A stretch of 64,000 nt of DNA, from positions 11,812,644-11,876,643 of the forward strand of contig NC_066854.1 in the NCBI RefSeq assembly GCF_001640805.2, given 5' to 3'. The notes beneath the pieces are model-generated. The model worked only from the letters and a program-made list of their open reading frames with translations, was not told the origin of the DNA and did not search any database. Below are positions 13,160 through 58,240 of the stretch, in pieces (the stretch's first letter is position 1; each line of letters begins with the position of its first letter). Made by a program: the position numbers and the translations under genes. The DNA is from Lates calcarifer (Eukaryota > Chordata > Actinopteri > Centropomidae).

Positions 13160-13515
13160 AGGTTTATATCAGCCTGCATTATGGGTTTCTAGAGACTGAC
13201 CATTTCAGCTAAACTTATCATAAAGACTGTGAGTAGGGGGAAACAGCTAAGCTAGTCTGGCTCTGAGCAAAGGTAACAAAACCCATCCACTTTTACAGCT
13301 CACTAATTAACATAATATATCTCCTATGTTTAATCCATACAACAACCAAAGTGCTCAAACAACAAACTGTGCTTTTACAAGGGTTGTGTACAAGGTAGGA
13401 GGTAGGTGTGGTAGTAGGAGTATTTTGTCACAGTAGGACAGAGCTGTTTCCTCCTAACTCCAGTGTTTATACCAAGCTAAAAGGTTTCACTTTAAGGTGT
13501 CCTAGCAGCAATGCC
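13160..13515 (+). mobile_element. ancient teleost dispersed repeat (second family)
   Basis: The landmarks GGGGGAAACAGCTAAGCTAG, CTGGCTCTGAGCAAAGGTAA, CAGCTCACTAATTAACA, TTTAATCCATACAACAACC, TGTGCTTTTACAAGGG and TCCAGTGTTTATACCAAGCT match the standard order of a common fish repeat. No coding potential. Confidence 0.7.
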
Positions 13516-14832
13516 TCCAGCTTAGCCCCATCAAACACAACTGGCAATGTTTGTGTGGGAAGTTGGTGAGAGATCATGACCTTATGTAGCAGTGGTTCTT
13601 ACTCGTTTGGTCCTGTCTACACATTCCCTGGAGTGGAAAGACTGCAAGTAAACACAAACAAGAACTCCAACAATTTGTCATTTCAAAATTGGAGAAAAAT
13701 ATAAAAAGCGTAAAAATCATTTTGGTCACTTGATATAGAGTACATAATTACACTTCTCCATGGTACGCTTCTTTGAATCAAAATGTATCTTCTGCTTGCA
13801 TTTTTTATGCTGAGTATAGCGCCTTGCTGCATGACTACCTGAGAAATGGTGTACAGTATCTGTATCAAGAATGACCCACTGGCTTCACATGAAAAAAGCC
13901 ATGAAAAGAAGAAGAGTAAAATAATACTTAATCATATATCAATTAGGCTTAAACTGCCTATTTAGCTGTTTGAGGTCAGGGGAGCAGATAAAAGCTTCAG
14001 CAACTTGACATGTACTAGGTCAGGTGGAAAATGCATCTGTATTTTTACTGTGTAGAAATAAACAAGCCTCAGTTCTCAGGTTTCATTTTAACTGAGATTT
14101 AACTATCTATGCTTAACTTCATTACAAGATCAGTAGGCATGGAGAGAGACAATTGACAGCAAAAGCCATTAGATGCAGAAAAATGGCATATTGATCACCA
14201 TTACGCAACAAGACACAACCACAGGGTTTGTCACATCAGTGCTGTGGACAAGTCTCTAAGAACAAGCACACTAAAGAGGATAAACTGAAGTACAAACAGT
14301 GCAGACTTCTGAGACAATAAAACACAATCTGCATTCAAGAAGTAACTTATGAGGAAGCAGCTTTGGCCATTTTGTCATTGATCAGCTGTTTCTGTCAAAC
14401 CTATCTGGTTGCAATGTGCACCTGGGAGGGTCAGATGACAGGATAAACTAAAGAAGTGTGTGTACATTTGTGTGTGTATGTGTCTCTAGGAGCTGGTGGT
14501 GTATATTTCAGTTACCTGGCAACAACTTGAGAAAGTTGTAACAATAGACACCCCACAGTCAGACAACAGGGAATATGCATATATTCATATGTCATAAATG
14601 ATAACTGTGGGTGTTTTAGCATGAAGTAAATGGACCAACTTTTAACTAGGAAGACTATGGTTTGAGCCTTTGAATTTTTGTACCAAATCTAGTTGTTATT
14701 CTGTAGCTGACCCTGACCTATGATCTCCTAATGGATGGAAGGAAAGCCTCTAGAGAATATTACATATCATATAAGATGATGTGCATTCAGCCTTCGTGTG
14801 TGAGTGTGTAACAGTCGAGCTCTTTCCCTTAC

Positions 14833-14946
14833 CATCAGCACTGACGTCCTGACAGCCTCGGAGACGCTCTGCCTCAGCTCTGCGGCGGTGCCCGGTTTGT
14901 TGAGCCCCCGAGTAAACTTCCTCGCCTCAGGTGGAGCAGAAGCCAT
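14833..14946 (-). CDS. DOCK9/10/11-type (zizimin) guanine nucleotide exchange factor, first coding exon
   Basis: Encodes the first 38 residues of a DOCK-D family protein. The conserved core [25 protein letters not shown] and SVLM closely matches, from memory, human DOCK9 and DOCK11 N-termini. DOCK10 is more diverged here. The start is the ATG at 14,946 with A at -3 and G at +4, and the donor is a near-perfect ATG|GTAAGG in phase 0. The remaining protein (PH, DHR1 and DHR2 domains, activating Cdc42 and in some members Rac at membranes) lies off the left edge. Known DOCK genes span many exons and about 2,000 residues. The paralogue cannot be fixed from 38 residues. The gene diverges from bmpr2 with about 2.3 kb between start codons. 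Confidence 0.85.
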
Positions 14947-17251
14947 AGTACAGTCCACCTGTCATCAGACACCCAGGTATTTCGAGGACTAGAATATGAG
15001 GGCTGCCCCGAGCGTCGTTGCGAAGGCTGGAATCCTGCGCTCCAGGCTGTGCGACGTGTGTAAATGCACCTTAACGCTGTTTTATTCTGTCATTATGCTT
15101 CTCTTCAACTTTATATTAGCTCGGTCATTGTAGACACCGTAGCGCTTGATACCCGACAGTGACTTCCCTAATCAACAGAAACCAGAGAGCAACATCCAAA
15201 GCGTGCTGAGCCCTATCCCGTCAGCGGAGGTCCCTTGCGCAACTGTCACGCCCCCCCTTCCTCAGTGTAATGATGCCCCGAGGGTGAGCTATGTAAACTA
15301 ATTCATCAATCTTATTTGCAAGCTATACATAAGGACGAAAAAAATCCTACTGTGTATTACATGGCTGCATTATCTCTGTGTGGCTTTGAGACACTGACCA
15401 GTGACTTTGTAGTGTCCAAATACCTCTTAATGGTATTTTTCCATCCTCTGGGTCAGTGCAGACACTAAATATCAGAGGCGATTTTAGGTAGCAATCAGTG
15501 CCTTAATTGCTGCATGACAATAAGACGCATAAAGTATTTGAACAGCACTAAATACTATTTTAAGGTTATATAACAACAAACCGCACAGTTTTGCCGTAGG
15601 CACACGCTAACATTGCCACCTACTGGAATAATTATTGTTTTTAACCACACAGTCTGTGCTTTAGTGTTTAAGCCTTTTATAACGTTATATGACCACACAG
15701 AGGCAGTAAAGTAACACTAATAGTTAAATAAGTTGTGATGCCTTTAGTAACAATCGGAAAATAATGTGAAATAATATGACTTTTGTGAATTTGAGTTGAG
15801 TTAGTTCTATTACTACGTACTATCACCACTACTACTATCAATAGTAACACATGAGTCTTATTGGGCTAACATTACTATTATTTTACTATTATCTTATTAT
15901 TTTTAGAAAAATAATACGAATATTTTGCCTCTCTTGGTATTCCATGCGTTTTAAAAATAAATGTGCAAATTGCTGGGACATTTTCCCTTGGGTATTTGTA
16001 TTAAAATGCAAGTATTACAAATGTTGACTAGGCTATTCTAACTAATTTGTTTTACATTGCATGTTCAAACTGAACCACTTCTTATTTAGCAACTTTGCAA
16101 ACCATGAACTATCCATGATGGAAACGTTTCAGGTATAACTTAGTACTGCGATTAAATGCACAGGCTTATCGGCAGCCATCTCTGATCAAAGCCTTACAGT
16201 GTTAGCACCTAAATAAAACCCCAGTGAATAACTTCGAGAGCCTGAATGCAGCATATTTTTCCAGGGTGTTTTATCCATAGTCTACGGCACAGTGGCGCTG
16301 TAGCACTCCTCCCGACTGTGTAGGACTGTCCTCCACCCCCATCACCAACCCACAGCAACCTGATACCGGAGACGAGCGGTCCAGACAAGCCTGCAAACGA
16401 GGCGTTCCCAGCCGCCCTGCCTGTCTGTCTGTCTGCCCAGCGGAGCTCCAAACCGTCAATGCCAAACGCCGCCGAAGATCAGACGAAGAGATATCCATCT
16501 TCTCCCTCCGTCGTCTGCCATCACTGGAGTAATCGTCTCCGTTTTTTGTAAACCAGAAAAGCTAACTGTAGGTGCGGTTTACTTGTGAATTAATCTTCTC
16601 CACAACGAATATCGTGAGATATGATGGGACTCGAAAAACTAACTGGCTATTTGGCTAACCCCTGTTAGCTTCGATAGCAGTCAGCTTGCAACCTAACCGA
16701 CCTAATTGGCTATGGTCTATATGCCAAATTCCTGCCTGATGTGTCGAAAGAGTGGATGGTTTTTGAAAATGTACAACTGAGAATGGTCTGTAATTAGACG
16801 AAGTAGCTGAGCGTCGGTTATTTTTGCGATATTTACCCTCTTTGCCTAAGTTTTCTAGTACCAGACAGTCGCCCTGGGCAGCTAGCATGTTTGCTAGCAG
16901 ACATGGACGTTGTTCGCTGGCTAGTTGTAAATGGCAGATCCGAAAAACAAGTTAGCTGCTTGGTTTACCTTCCCGGTGTCTGCTGGAGTCGATAGCAGGA
17001 CTAACTTAACTTTCGTTGACAGTTCATGCTAGTTATCAAACCACTTCAAACGACCCGACACAAACAGCGCTTTTTTCGCATCAATTTCCAATGTGTTGTT
17101 CCATGCCTGAGAGAGCAGTTCAAGTTATTGAGCTGACGTGAGGAAAAACGGGACGAAAACATAGTGGTAGCAGAAAAAGAAGAGGACCAGAACAACTGAA
17201 ACAAGACTTGGAGGAGCTCCAACTACAAGACCAAAGTCGATGTTCACTATC
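14947..17251. promoter_or_regulatory. divergent 5' region between the DOCK gene and bmpr2
   Basis: Head-to-head spacing with start codons 2,305 bp apart. The two ends (about 14,850-15,260 and 16,250-17,250) are locally richer in CpG than the intervening AT-rich centre (15,300-16,150), consistent with two promoters and their 5'UTRs rather than one compact bidirectional promoter. No confident TATA box or transcription start can be read. The bmpr2 side carries a small upstream ORF (17,091-17,141). Confidence 0.5.
17091..17141 (+). other. upstream ORF in the bmpr2 leader
   Basis: ATG at 17,091 opens a 16-codon frame with a second in-frame ATG at 17,103 and a TGA at 17,139, 110 bases before the bmpr2 start. 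If the bmpr2 leader begins upstream of it, scanning ribosomes would meet it first. This is inference because the transcript start is unknown. Confidence 0.4.
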
Positions 17252-46949
<29,698 letters not shown>

Positions 46950-48540
46950 ACTCAGACCCTCTGACTGTACTGAAAAAATAACCAGAGAGCGTTTGGTTTC
47001 TGTCTGTCGAGCTCTCTGCTCTGAATCAGCAAGAGGAAGCTATGGAGTGTCTTGTGAACAAACAGTCGAGTCTGATCATGTACAGTAATTAGGTTTGTCT
47101 CGCTCCTGTGTGTCTTTCTGATGATGGCATTGCTTTAAATGGAATCCAGCTATGCAGCATTCTCATCTGCTTCTGTTTCTGCATTTTTATTAATCTCCCT
47201 GTCGGTTTGTTACATGTTTCATCCTCATGAGCATAGCAATGTTTTAAATGGATTTCCTTTTTTTTTTTTCTACGTGCACTTTGAACCGATTAAAATCAGT
47301 GTTTAGAAATCCTGTCTGTTGCGACCACAACAAGAAGTGGTCTATAAACTTAAAAAGGCGATGAAAAACAATCAACACTTTGAGCGTTCTCTGTCTCGTA
47401 CTTTGCTGCATCAGGCAACTCGAGAGTAAGCTCTGTAAAAGAATCGACGGTCTTAAAAGACAGAACAAACTACTTTAACTTTTTTTATTTCCTTGATTTG
47501 TATGCAATACCAATTTTTGTCTTTTTCGACTGTATCCATTTTTTGTATCATAATTTTTAATTGTGCAATAGGATGTAGCTTTTAGATGCTTTCGATGTTT
47601 TTATCGCTTCCATTATTTTGGTCATTGTTTTATCCCGTTATTATTTTAATATGTTAATCTCTGTTGCACTTATGAATAGTCACAATCGTTTTGTAAACAA
47701 TCTACCACACACTATCACCCCCTGACTCGAGGAGAAAATGGATGACAATCCTCCTCTCTTTTCTTCTGCTCTGGACTATCTTTAGGGGGGCACAAACACT
47801 AACAACCAATGGACTGGAAAAGGTTTTCATGGAACTTCTCTGCTTGCACAATTACACCAGGAATGGCTCAAACTCTGGGGTCTTTTAACACTTCAATCAC
47901 TCAAATCAAATCTACGGAGGGATCTGTTACAGTGGCTGACTTAATCACTGTACCACTATCACCTGACCTCACTGTGGACTGTTTTGACTATGTTTAACTG
48001 TCTGTATGTGACTGAAAGACCAGAAACACTATAGAAAGCCCAGATTCTGCTCTTTGAACTCTGTCAGAAATCAGAAACTAGTCTATAAAAAAAAAAACAA
48101 CCAAACCCCTCCGAAGCACGCTGGATATTATTTCTGCTTCCTGTTGTCTCATCCTTTGATGTTTGAATGACTGATTCAGTGAGAGTGCGTGTGAATGTGC
48201 ACGTGTAGTGTTTTCTTTCCATCAGCAAGCATTAGAACTGTTGGGGCCTAGCGCTGTACAGGCGTGCTGAAATGTCATTGTACTCATTCTGTATTTTCAG
48301 CGCTGCTTCAGGGCATATGAAAAGATCTCATTTATGTTTTTGTAATCTGTAATTTGTATGAAAAAAACATGTATGTGTATTGCATTAATATTTGCATCAT
48401 TTTTATGGAATTCTGTTTTGCATTCAATGGACATAGCTTTTGATTCCATTGCTATGCATATGCTCGGTACAGTTTCTGTAAACATTTTCAAGTCAATATG
48501 GAAGAAAAAAATCTCAATAAATGTATGAAATAATTTTTGG
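46950..48540 (+). other. bmpr2: bmpr2 3'UTR
   Basis: About 1.6 kb of AT-rich untranslated sequence ending at a canonical AATAAA (48,516-48,521). It includes a GCACTTT heptamer at 47,276-47,282, a seed match for the miR-17/20/106 family. Confidence 0.75.
48516..48521 (+). terminator. bmpr2: bmpr2 polyadenylation signal
   Basis: Canonical AATAAA about 1.57 kb after the stop codon. Cleavage would be expected about 15-30 bp further on. It is the best-placed signal before the fam117b 5' region. Confidence 0.65.
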
Positions 48541-48959
48541 TTATGTCTGTTAAGGACATGTCTCATGTGGGTGGCCTTATGTTCTGAAAGTATTGTAATG
48601 GGAAGAATATTAGTATTTTAAAAAAAAACAACAACAATGTGCTAAAAGAATGGCTGTACTCATATTTGTATGCTATATATGAAGCTACAGCTTGCAAACC
48701 ATACTTTTCCTTTAAAGGCTGTAACCAGTAGCTGTGTATTTCCTATTTCTGTGTCCGAGGTGTGCATTTTAACAGAACATTTTGCCATTGAAAGAAAGTG
48801 GACTATTTAAAGTCGGGGGCAAATTATATTAACAGGAAGGAGCAGGGCTACTTTTTTTGGGTGCGTTTTTGCATACAGTAGACAAGGACGCAGCTGTATG
48901 ATGTGACAGTTATCTTACTCAAGTCTAACTGATTAAAACATGTCCTGAAACCGATTAAA

Positions 48960-50022
48960 TCCGAAGTGTTGCAGTGTCGGGGCCCTTAAAATCACCGTCG
49001 ACACGCGAGGGAGACATTTCCTGTCCTCCGCTTGTTTACCTCACTTCTCCTCTCCGCCGTCTGCTCCACGCGCCCTAGCAACTGCAGCATCAGCACGAGC
49101 AACGCAGCGTTTGGTACGCTACGTCAGAACGCTGCTTAGACTGCGTCAAGTCGGCCCAAGGTAGCCTAGCCAAGACCGGAAATGGACTGACTTGCATTCA
49201 GAATAAACAAAACGTATCTATTAAAGCAGGCTGTTGTTGCTTTATATGATTTTAGTCACGTAAGCCAGATTTCACTGTCAAGTAGTCAAATCAGATCTCT
49301 AGTCTTTATCAAATCAGATTATGTAGCAGTACCGACCCTGGTTATCAGTGGATATTGTATATCACAACAAATTTATAATTAAGTTACCAGTTATCACCCT
49401 CCAATCCAGAAGAACGGTCTTTGTAAACAGTCTATGGGTGGGACGCGACGGGTAAGTATTTTATTTTGAAAACGACAACCGGAAGTTTTATTGTTCAATC
49501 CAACTAACTTCACACTGGTCCCTCGCCCGTCGTGTCAACCTAGGCTAGCCCAGCATCACCACCGCCTTCTTTCTATCCCTTCTGTATTTTATGTCCCTAT
49601 GTTATTTTTTTCCGTCGTTTTCCGACACCTCACGAACTCCACCAGGTATATACGCATCTTCCTTTTTTTACACTCATTTTCCTCCGACCAGAAAGCGTTT
49701 TGGTAGCTGCTTCAGCCGTCGTGCCGCATCAGCCGGGAGAGAAAAACATCCATCCACGACGACGAGGAGGCAGGCTGCGAACACAGCAACGCCCATTTTG
49801 ACACCTACTGTATCCACGAAGACGTTTTAGTATCTTTTCTATGTCTGCCTGCTTATATCCGAGAAGGCTTTCCTTACTTGTAGCCGCCACTCTAGTCCCT
49901 CTGCCTTGCCTGTTATCATTGCCTCTTTAGCATCTTCGAGGAGCGGCAAATATCAACAGGGGCTGGGCTGCTGAAGACCTCCATGCTCCCGTGCATGCAG
50001 CGCACCTAGATCACATTTCTGC
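48960..50022 (+). promoter_or_regulatory. fam117b: fam117b 5' region and noncoding leader candidates
   Basis: CpG content rises from about 48,985, with a GCTACGTCAG CRE-like site near 49,118. Two possible leader donors are visible. One is CGG|GTAAGT at about 49,451 after a short ATGGGTGGGACGCGACGG frame starting at about 49,434. The other is CTGCAG|GTGAGC ending at about 50,022. Both fit the phase-0 start of the first recognised coding exon. The second leader has an ATG followed after eight codons by a stop, so it would be noncoding. Which is used, and the true start site, cannot be read from sequence. Confidence 0.4.
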
Positions 50023-50309
50023 AGGTGAGCATGTTTTTCCTCACACACACACATTTAACCACAACACCATCTGCCTGGGTGATGCTCGCCTGCCACATGC
50101 AGTAGGATGTAGGTTAGTACAAGCGTGAAATATGTTGTGATAATGGTGATGAGGTGTGTGGGAAGGGGTTGCATGCGCTCCCAGTAAACAAATCTGGCCT
50201 ACATTACATGTAGTACGAGCTGTAGCTTGGAGAATTGACATGCAGTGAGCATTTCTTCTTAGTTAAAGCATATTATTTATTATTAAGTTAGTAATTATTG
50301 AAGAATTTG

Positions 50310-50605
50310 TAGGTAGGTTTAACAAAGAAACAACTAGCATCTATATTGATAACCATTTTAGTCATTTTTAGCAGAAATGCTAAACATTTACTTACAAATG
50401 TGATTTTTTTCTGGTTTCTTCAGTCTACTATAATATATAGTAAATGGTATACTAGTAAATTGATTATCTTTGGGTGAGACTTTTGAGTGGACAAAGTAAG
50501 CAATTTGGAGGTATTCACTTAGGCCTTTGGACATTGTGATTGTGGGATTTCTCACTATCCTCTGATGGGCTACACTAAACAGTTATTGGAGAAAATAGTG
50601 TATTT
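50310..50605 (+). mobile_element. ATTAATCGATTAA-type teleost dispersed repeat, copy 4
   Basis: TTAGTCATTTTTAGCAGAAA, TGCTAAACATTT, TATAGTAAATGG, TTGATTATCTTTGGGTGAGA, CTTTGGACATTGTGATTGTG and GTTATTGGAGAAAATA follow the order of the copy at 28,215. It lies between the fam117b leader and the first recognised coding exon. Confidence 0.65.
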
Positions 50606-52193
50606 ACATCCTATGTATATTTCTTTGGGTGTTAGCTGGCTGTCCCACTTTTACCCTCAGCAGATCAATAATGTCTACCTCATAGTATGAACTTATCTGT
50701 TCCAAAATGACCTCATTGTGGTAAGAGTATAGCTCTTAAAGCCAAATACAAACCTAAGATACTGCCAGTAATGTCTTTGAATAGGTTAACAATCAATACT
50801 GTGAATCCAAGATGTGTGGATTGATGCTTGACTGATATATATAACAGCAGGCTGGCTGCTGTACTACTACCACTGCAGCTGCTACCACTGCTGCTACTAC
50901 CAGCATTACTATTGCTATCAGCCTACAGTTCATTGTAGTGGGTGCTGATTTGTGGGCACAGACTGAGACAGGAAATGTGGCCGTCAAAATAAAGGGAGCT
51001 TGTATTTTGCTTGTAGACTGCTGAGGGCCCAAACCCATGTTTACTTACACACACTCACACACACACACATTCGCGCGCACATGCACAGATGCGGTTGTGT
51101 GTTAATGAAGATCAGTCAGCCCCGTTCCCTAGCAACAGCGCTGTGCGCTGGTCAAGGCCTTTGCCAAATTTAGCTCCAGGACCAGCACTGTCAGTCAGCG
51201 CTGTGTGTTTCTGTGTGTGCATACATGCTGCATGTGCAGGATATTGTTAATAGGATTGTGTAGCTTTTCAGTTCCCACTGGGAACACCCATGGTAAAATA
51301 TATATATATATAATGAGTGACATTACTGAGACAGTCTGATGACTTTATGTCTTTGCTACTTAAGCCACTGTGTTCTAGCATTTACCACATTTACTCTTGT
51401 TGCTTTAGATGACAGTGGTTACTGTTACTGTACATTCTCTAGGTTCCCTTAAGCAAACAAATAAAGGAATGCATTTCTGCATAAAACAAAATCAAAACAG
51501 TGTGATCAGCTTCTTCTCCAGAATTTCCAGGATGTAGAGGAAAAACACAACCTAATAGCACAATTGTGCTTTATCTGATCAAAAACTGTTTCCTAAGTGG
51601 CATGTTTAACTGATAACTGATGGACCTGTGCACTGATGCAAAACATGCTGCTGCAGTCTGAATCAGGGTCAGCCGGTCAAAAGCAGGCACCCGCCCTCAG
51701 TAACCCCCCCCCCCCCCCCCCCTGCTCCACTACCACCACCACCCATGCCTTTAAGCTGTTCTAATGCCATTAACCAGGGGGCTGTATGGGACTTAGACGG
51801 GGGTATATCCGCTCTGGCCAGCATGGGATGGATTAACATCAATTTGGCAACACACTCTCTCATAGACACAAATGCGTGCACACATGCACACACATAAACC
51901 TAGACAGACAGAGCAAGACAGCCATGAGCTTATCCTGCAGGCCAACTGTATGTCTGTTGATTTGTTTATGTGTTTACCATGTGTTGACAAATAACTTGTT
52001 TACATCACTCATCTCATCTCGACTCCTCTCGCTCTCTTTCCTCCTCATACTGCATCAGTGGCCTTAACCCCACCACATCTCTCTGTGGTTCTCCTCCGTA
52101 CCCTCTGGTGTTCCCCTCCCTCCCTGTCTGAGCTCTCCGCTCTTCATTCTCCTCTCGGTCTCCCGCCATCGCGTCCAGCTGTGGCCCTCACAG
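50606..52193 (+). other. fam117b: fam117b upstream intron
   Basis: No supported coding exon. Contains CA/GT tracts near 51,047-51,070 and 51,200-51,225, a C19 homopolymer at 51,704-51,722 and a long pyrimidine tract (52,010-52,190) leading to the exon acceptor. The missing N-terminal fam117b exon was looked for here and not found. Confidence 0.6.
51704..51722 (+). repeat. C19 homopolymer
   Basis: Nineteen uninterrupted C followed by a CT/CCACC-rich stretch. Such a run is also a place where assembly errors are likely. Confidence 0.9.
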
Positions 52194-56043
<3,850 letters not shown>

Positions 56044-58240
56044 CGAGGCTTTGAAATCACCACAAAACCCCCACCCCCCACCCCCCCGAAACAACCACCC
56101 CACGAAAATCGGAAAACATTTGAAACTAGGAAACAACCCTTCTGCTCCAAAAAATGCCTTCAGCATGCCAGCTAAGCTCTCTCTGATGTCCTTATCTTGT
56201 TGAAAAAGCGCTTCCCACTGCCTCTCCTCCTCAGACGACTACAACATGAGAGTCCTGCAGCCCCTGTGCGGGCGTTTGCAGCTAACATTTCATCGCTTTC
56301 TTCTACCTTTAGTGCTGGTTATGTTCCTGTTTTTTGGGAGGAAAAGGGTAAAAGGACAGACTCTTTTTTTTTTCATCGTATTATACCATGGCGCCTTTCC
56401 ACGGACATATCTCTTTTTCTATCTGTAGTTATTTCTCTTGATATAAAATATGCCTTCCATTACAAAAAAAAAGGCCACTGGTTTCCTTGGCGACCAAGAG
56501 ATTGACCACAGAGGCTAATTTTTGGTGCTGCCAGATATATCGTAGCAAAACTTGAAGGGTCGTGACAAGGAGAAGTTAAAAAATAAACGTGCCTGATATT
56601 TTAGACCGCTCCGTTTCCCCTGAACCAGCTTAGTGCTCCGATCATATTTGATCGTCAGCGTTACACATGATCTTTGCACTATGATGGCCATAGATACATA
56701 CAGATGGGCAGGACCAGCTTATGTTTAGACCACCTGTGAACCAAATCTGGACATCTGTTTTGTACTTTTATCACAGTGACAGCTGACTGTAACCTGGTAC
56801 AAGCTGATGCCTTTGTTATCCTAACTGGTAGCAGTGACCTGAGCCTCTGCTGGCCGGTGTGTATCTATGGGAAACACAGGCCAGGGCTATGATGTGTGCA
56901 GCGTGTTCAACCTGTGTCTGCTTGCCCCTCCTTCCCAAGCGCCAGCCTTTTGCTCCAGTGTCCCTTTTTATTTTTTTTTAACTCCACCACCATCAACACC
57001 ACCTCCTTCTGTTCCCCCTCTCTTTCTCTCCTTTTCTTTCCCTCACTGTCACTGTCACGCTGATCTCCCTCTGTCTTGCTCAAACTATGTTGTTGTGAAA
57101 TGTGTCTAGAATGGCCTGGTCCCCACAGGACAGGCCTCCTCTGGCTTGCGGGGCCCTGAGCATGGAGTGGTCAGTGAACCCAAATACTACACTGCAGACC
57201 ACGAGGATACAATGGGTCGCACGAATCAGATCCAACCTGCCAAAAAAACTGTAAATCCTGGAGTCAGAATGAAAGTCTTACTCAACAATGGATTGAATTT
57301 AGTTGCTGGTGATCATAGTGTAGCAGTGTAGTTATGTTGGTAGACAGCCTCTCCATGCCCCGGCCCACCCTCCTGTATATGTCATTACTACTTGACTGTG
57401 CCTGCTACGGTGGGATAGGAATGTACTGGATTTGTAAATATAGAGGCACACTGTGTTTGTATTATCAGCTGACAAAGATATGTATCTGAATGAGTCAATA
57501 ATTGTACCATATAATAACCCCACCCCACCCCCACCCGTTCCTCTGCTGAGTACTGTGAATTACTACGTCTCATTATTGTGAATAATTATGTATTTATTTA
57601 TCAGGAGTGTAATTGGGTCTACAGAGAATTTTAATCAAGAATAGATTACATCGTCCATCTCAGGTTGTAGTGAATATGATACAGAAAAAGATATACTTAC
57701 TTCTCAGTGCACACTAACAAGTCTACACTACTATAAGAGAGCAAACCAACAGCTGCTATTTATGTAGCCTCACACAGTGGAAATCCTGAATGATGTAAAC
57801 CTGTAGCAGAGTAGAAGTAGAGAGAAGTGTGGATGTCATTTGTTCAGTGACCTGATTCGAAGTAACAACCAGTTGCTAAAATGGTTTTGTAACAAAATTT
57901 GTTTGCAAGAGACAAAGAGTTCACTTCCAAAATGAGATATCCACTTGCTGAAAAACAATCACACCTACAGCGACGTGTTCTTATTTGTCGTTTTTAGACA
58001 TGTTTACAAAAAAAAGTAGTTTGAAAGAGCAGATTCATATATGTCGAAATACAGATTTATTTCCAACTCTTTTTTTTTTCAAAGTGGATAAACAGCATTT
58101 TGGAATGAGGCTCGAACACAAGGAAACTCGACACAATGATTCTCTGTTTGCTTGTCCAGTTTATTGGAAACAGAACTGCCAAGTTTTCATCTGTTAAACT
58201 CCTCCAGTGAAATAAAAAGGCATAGTTGAATTAAAAGAAG
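56044..58240 (+). other. fam117b: fam117b 3'UTR
   Basis: AT-rich, with a proximal AATAAA at 56,582-56,587 and a distal one at 58,211-58,216. No supported gene lies between. If the distal signal is used, the transcript end overlaps that of ica1l on the other strand. Confidence 0.55.

Larger units (their letters stand above)
4537..14832 (-). other. DOCK-gene first intron
   Basis: About 10.3 kb without a supportable exon on either strand. The open frames here are short, lack splice-flanked homology and are AT-rich. The visible content is the dispersed repeats listed separately, a CA tract near 5143-5172, an A29 run at 7644-7672, and otherwise unremarkable AT-rich sequence. Confidence 0.6.
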
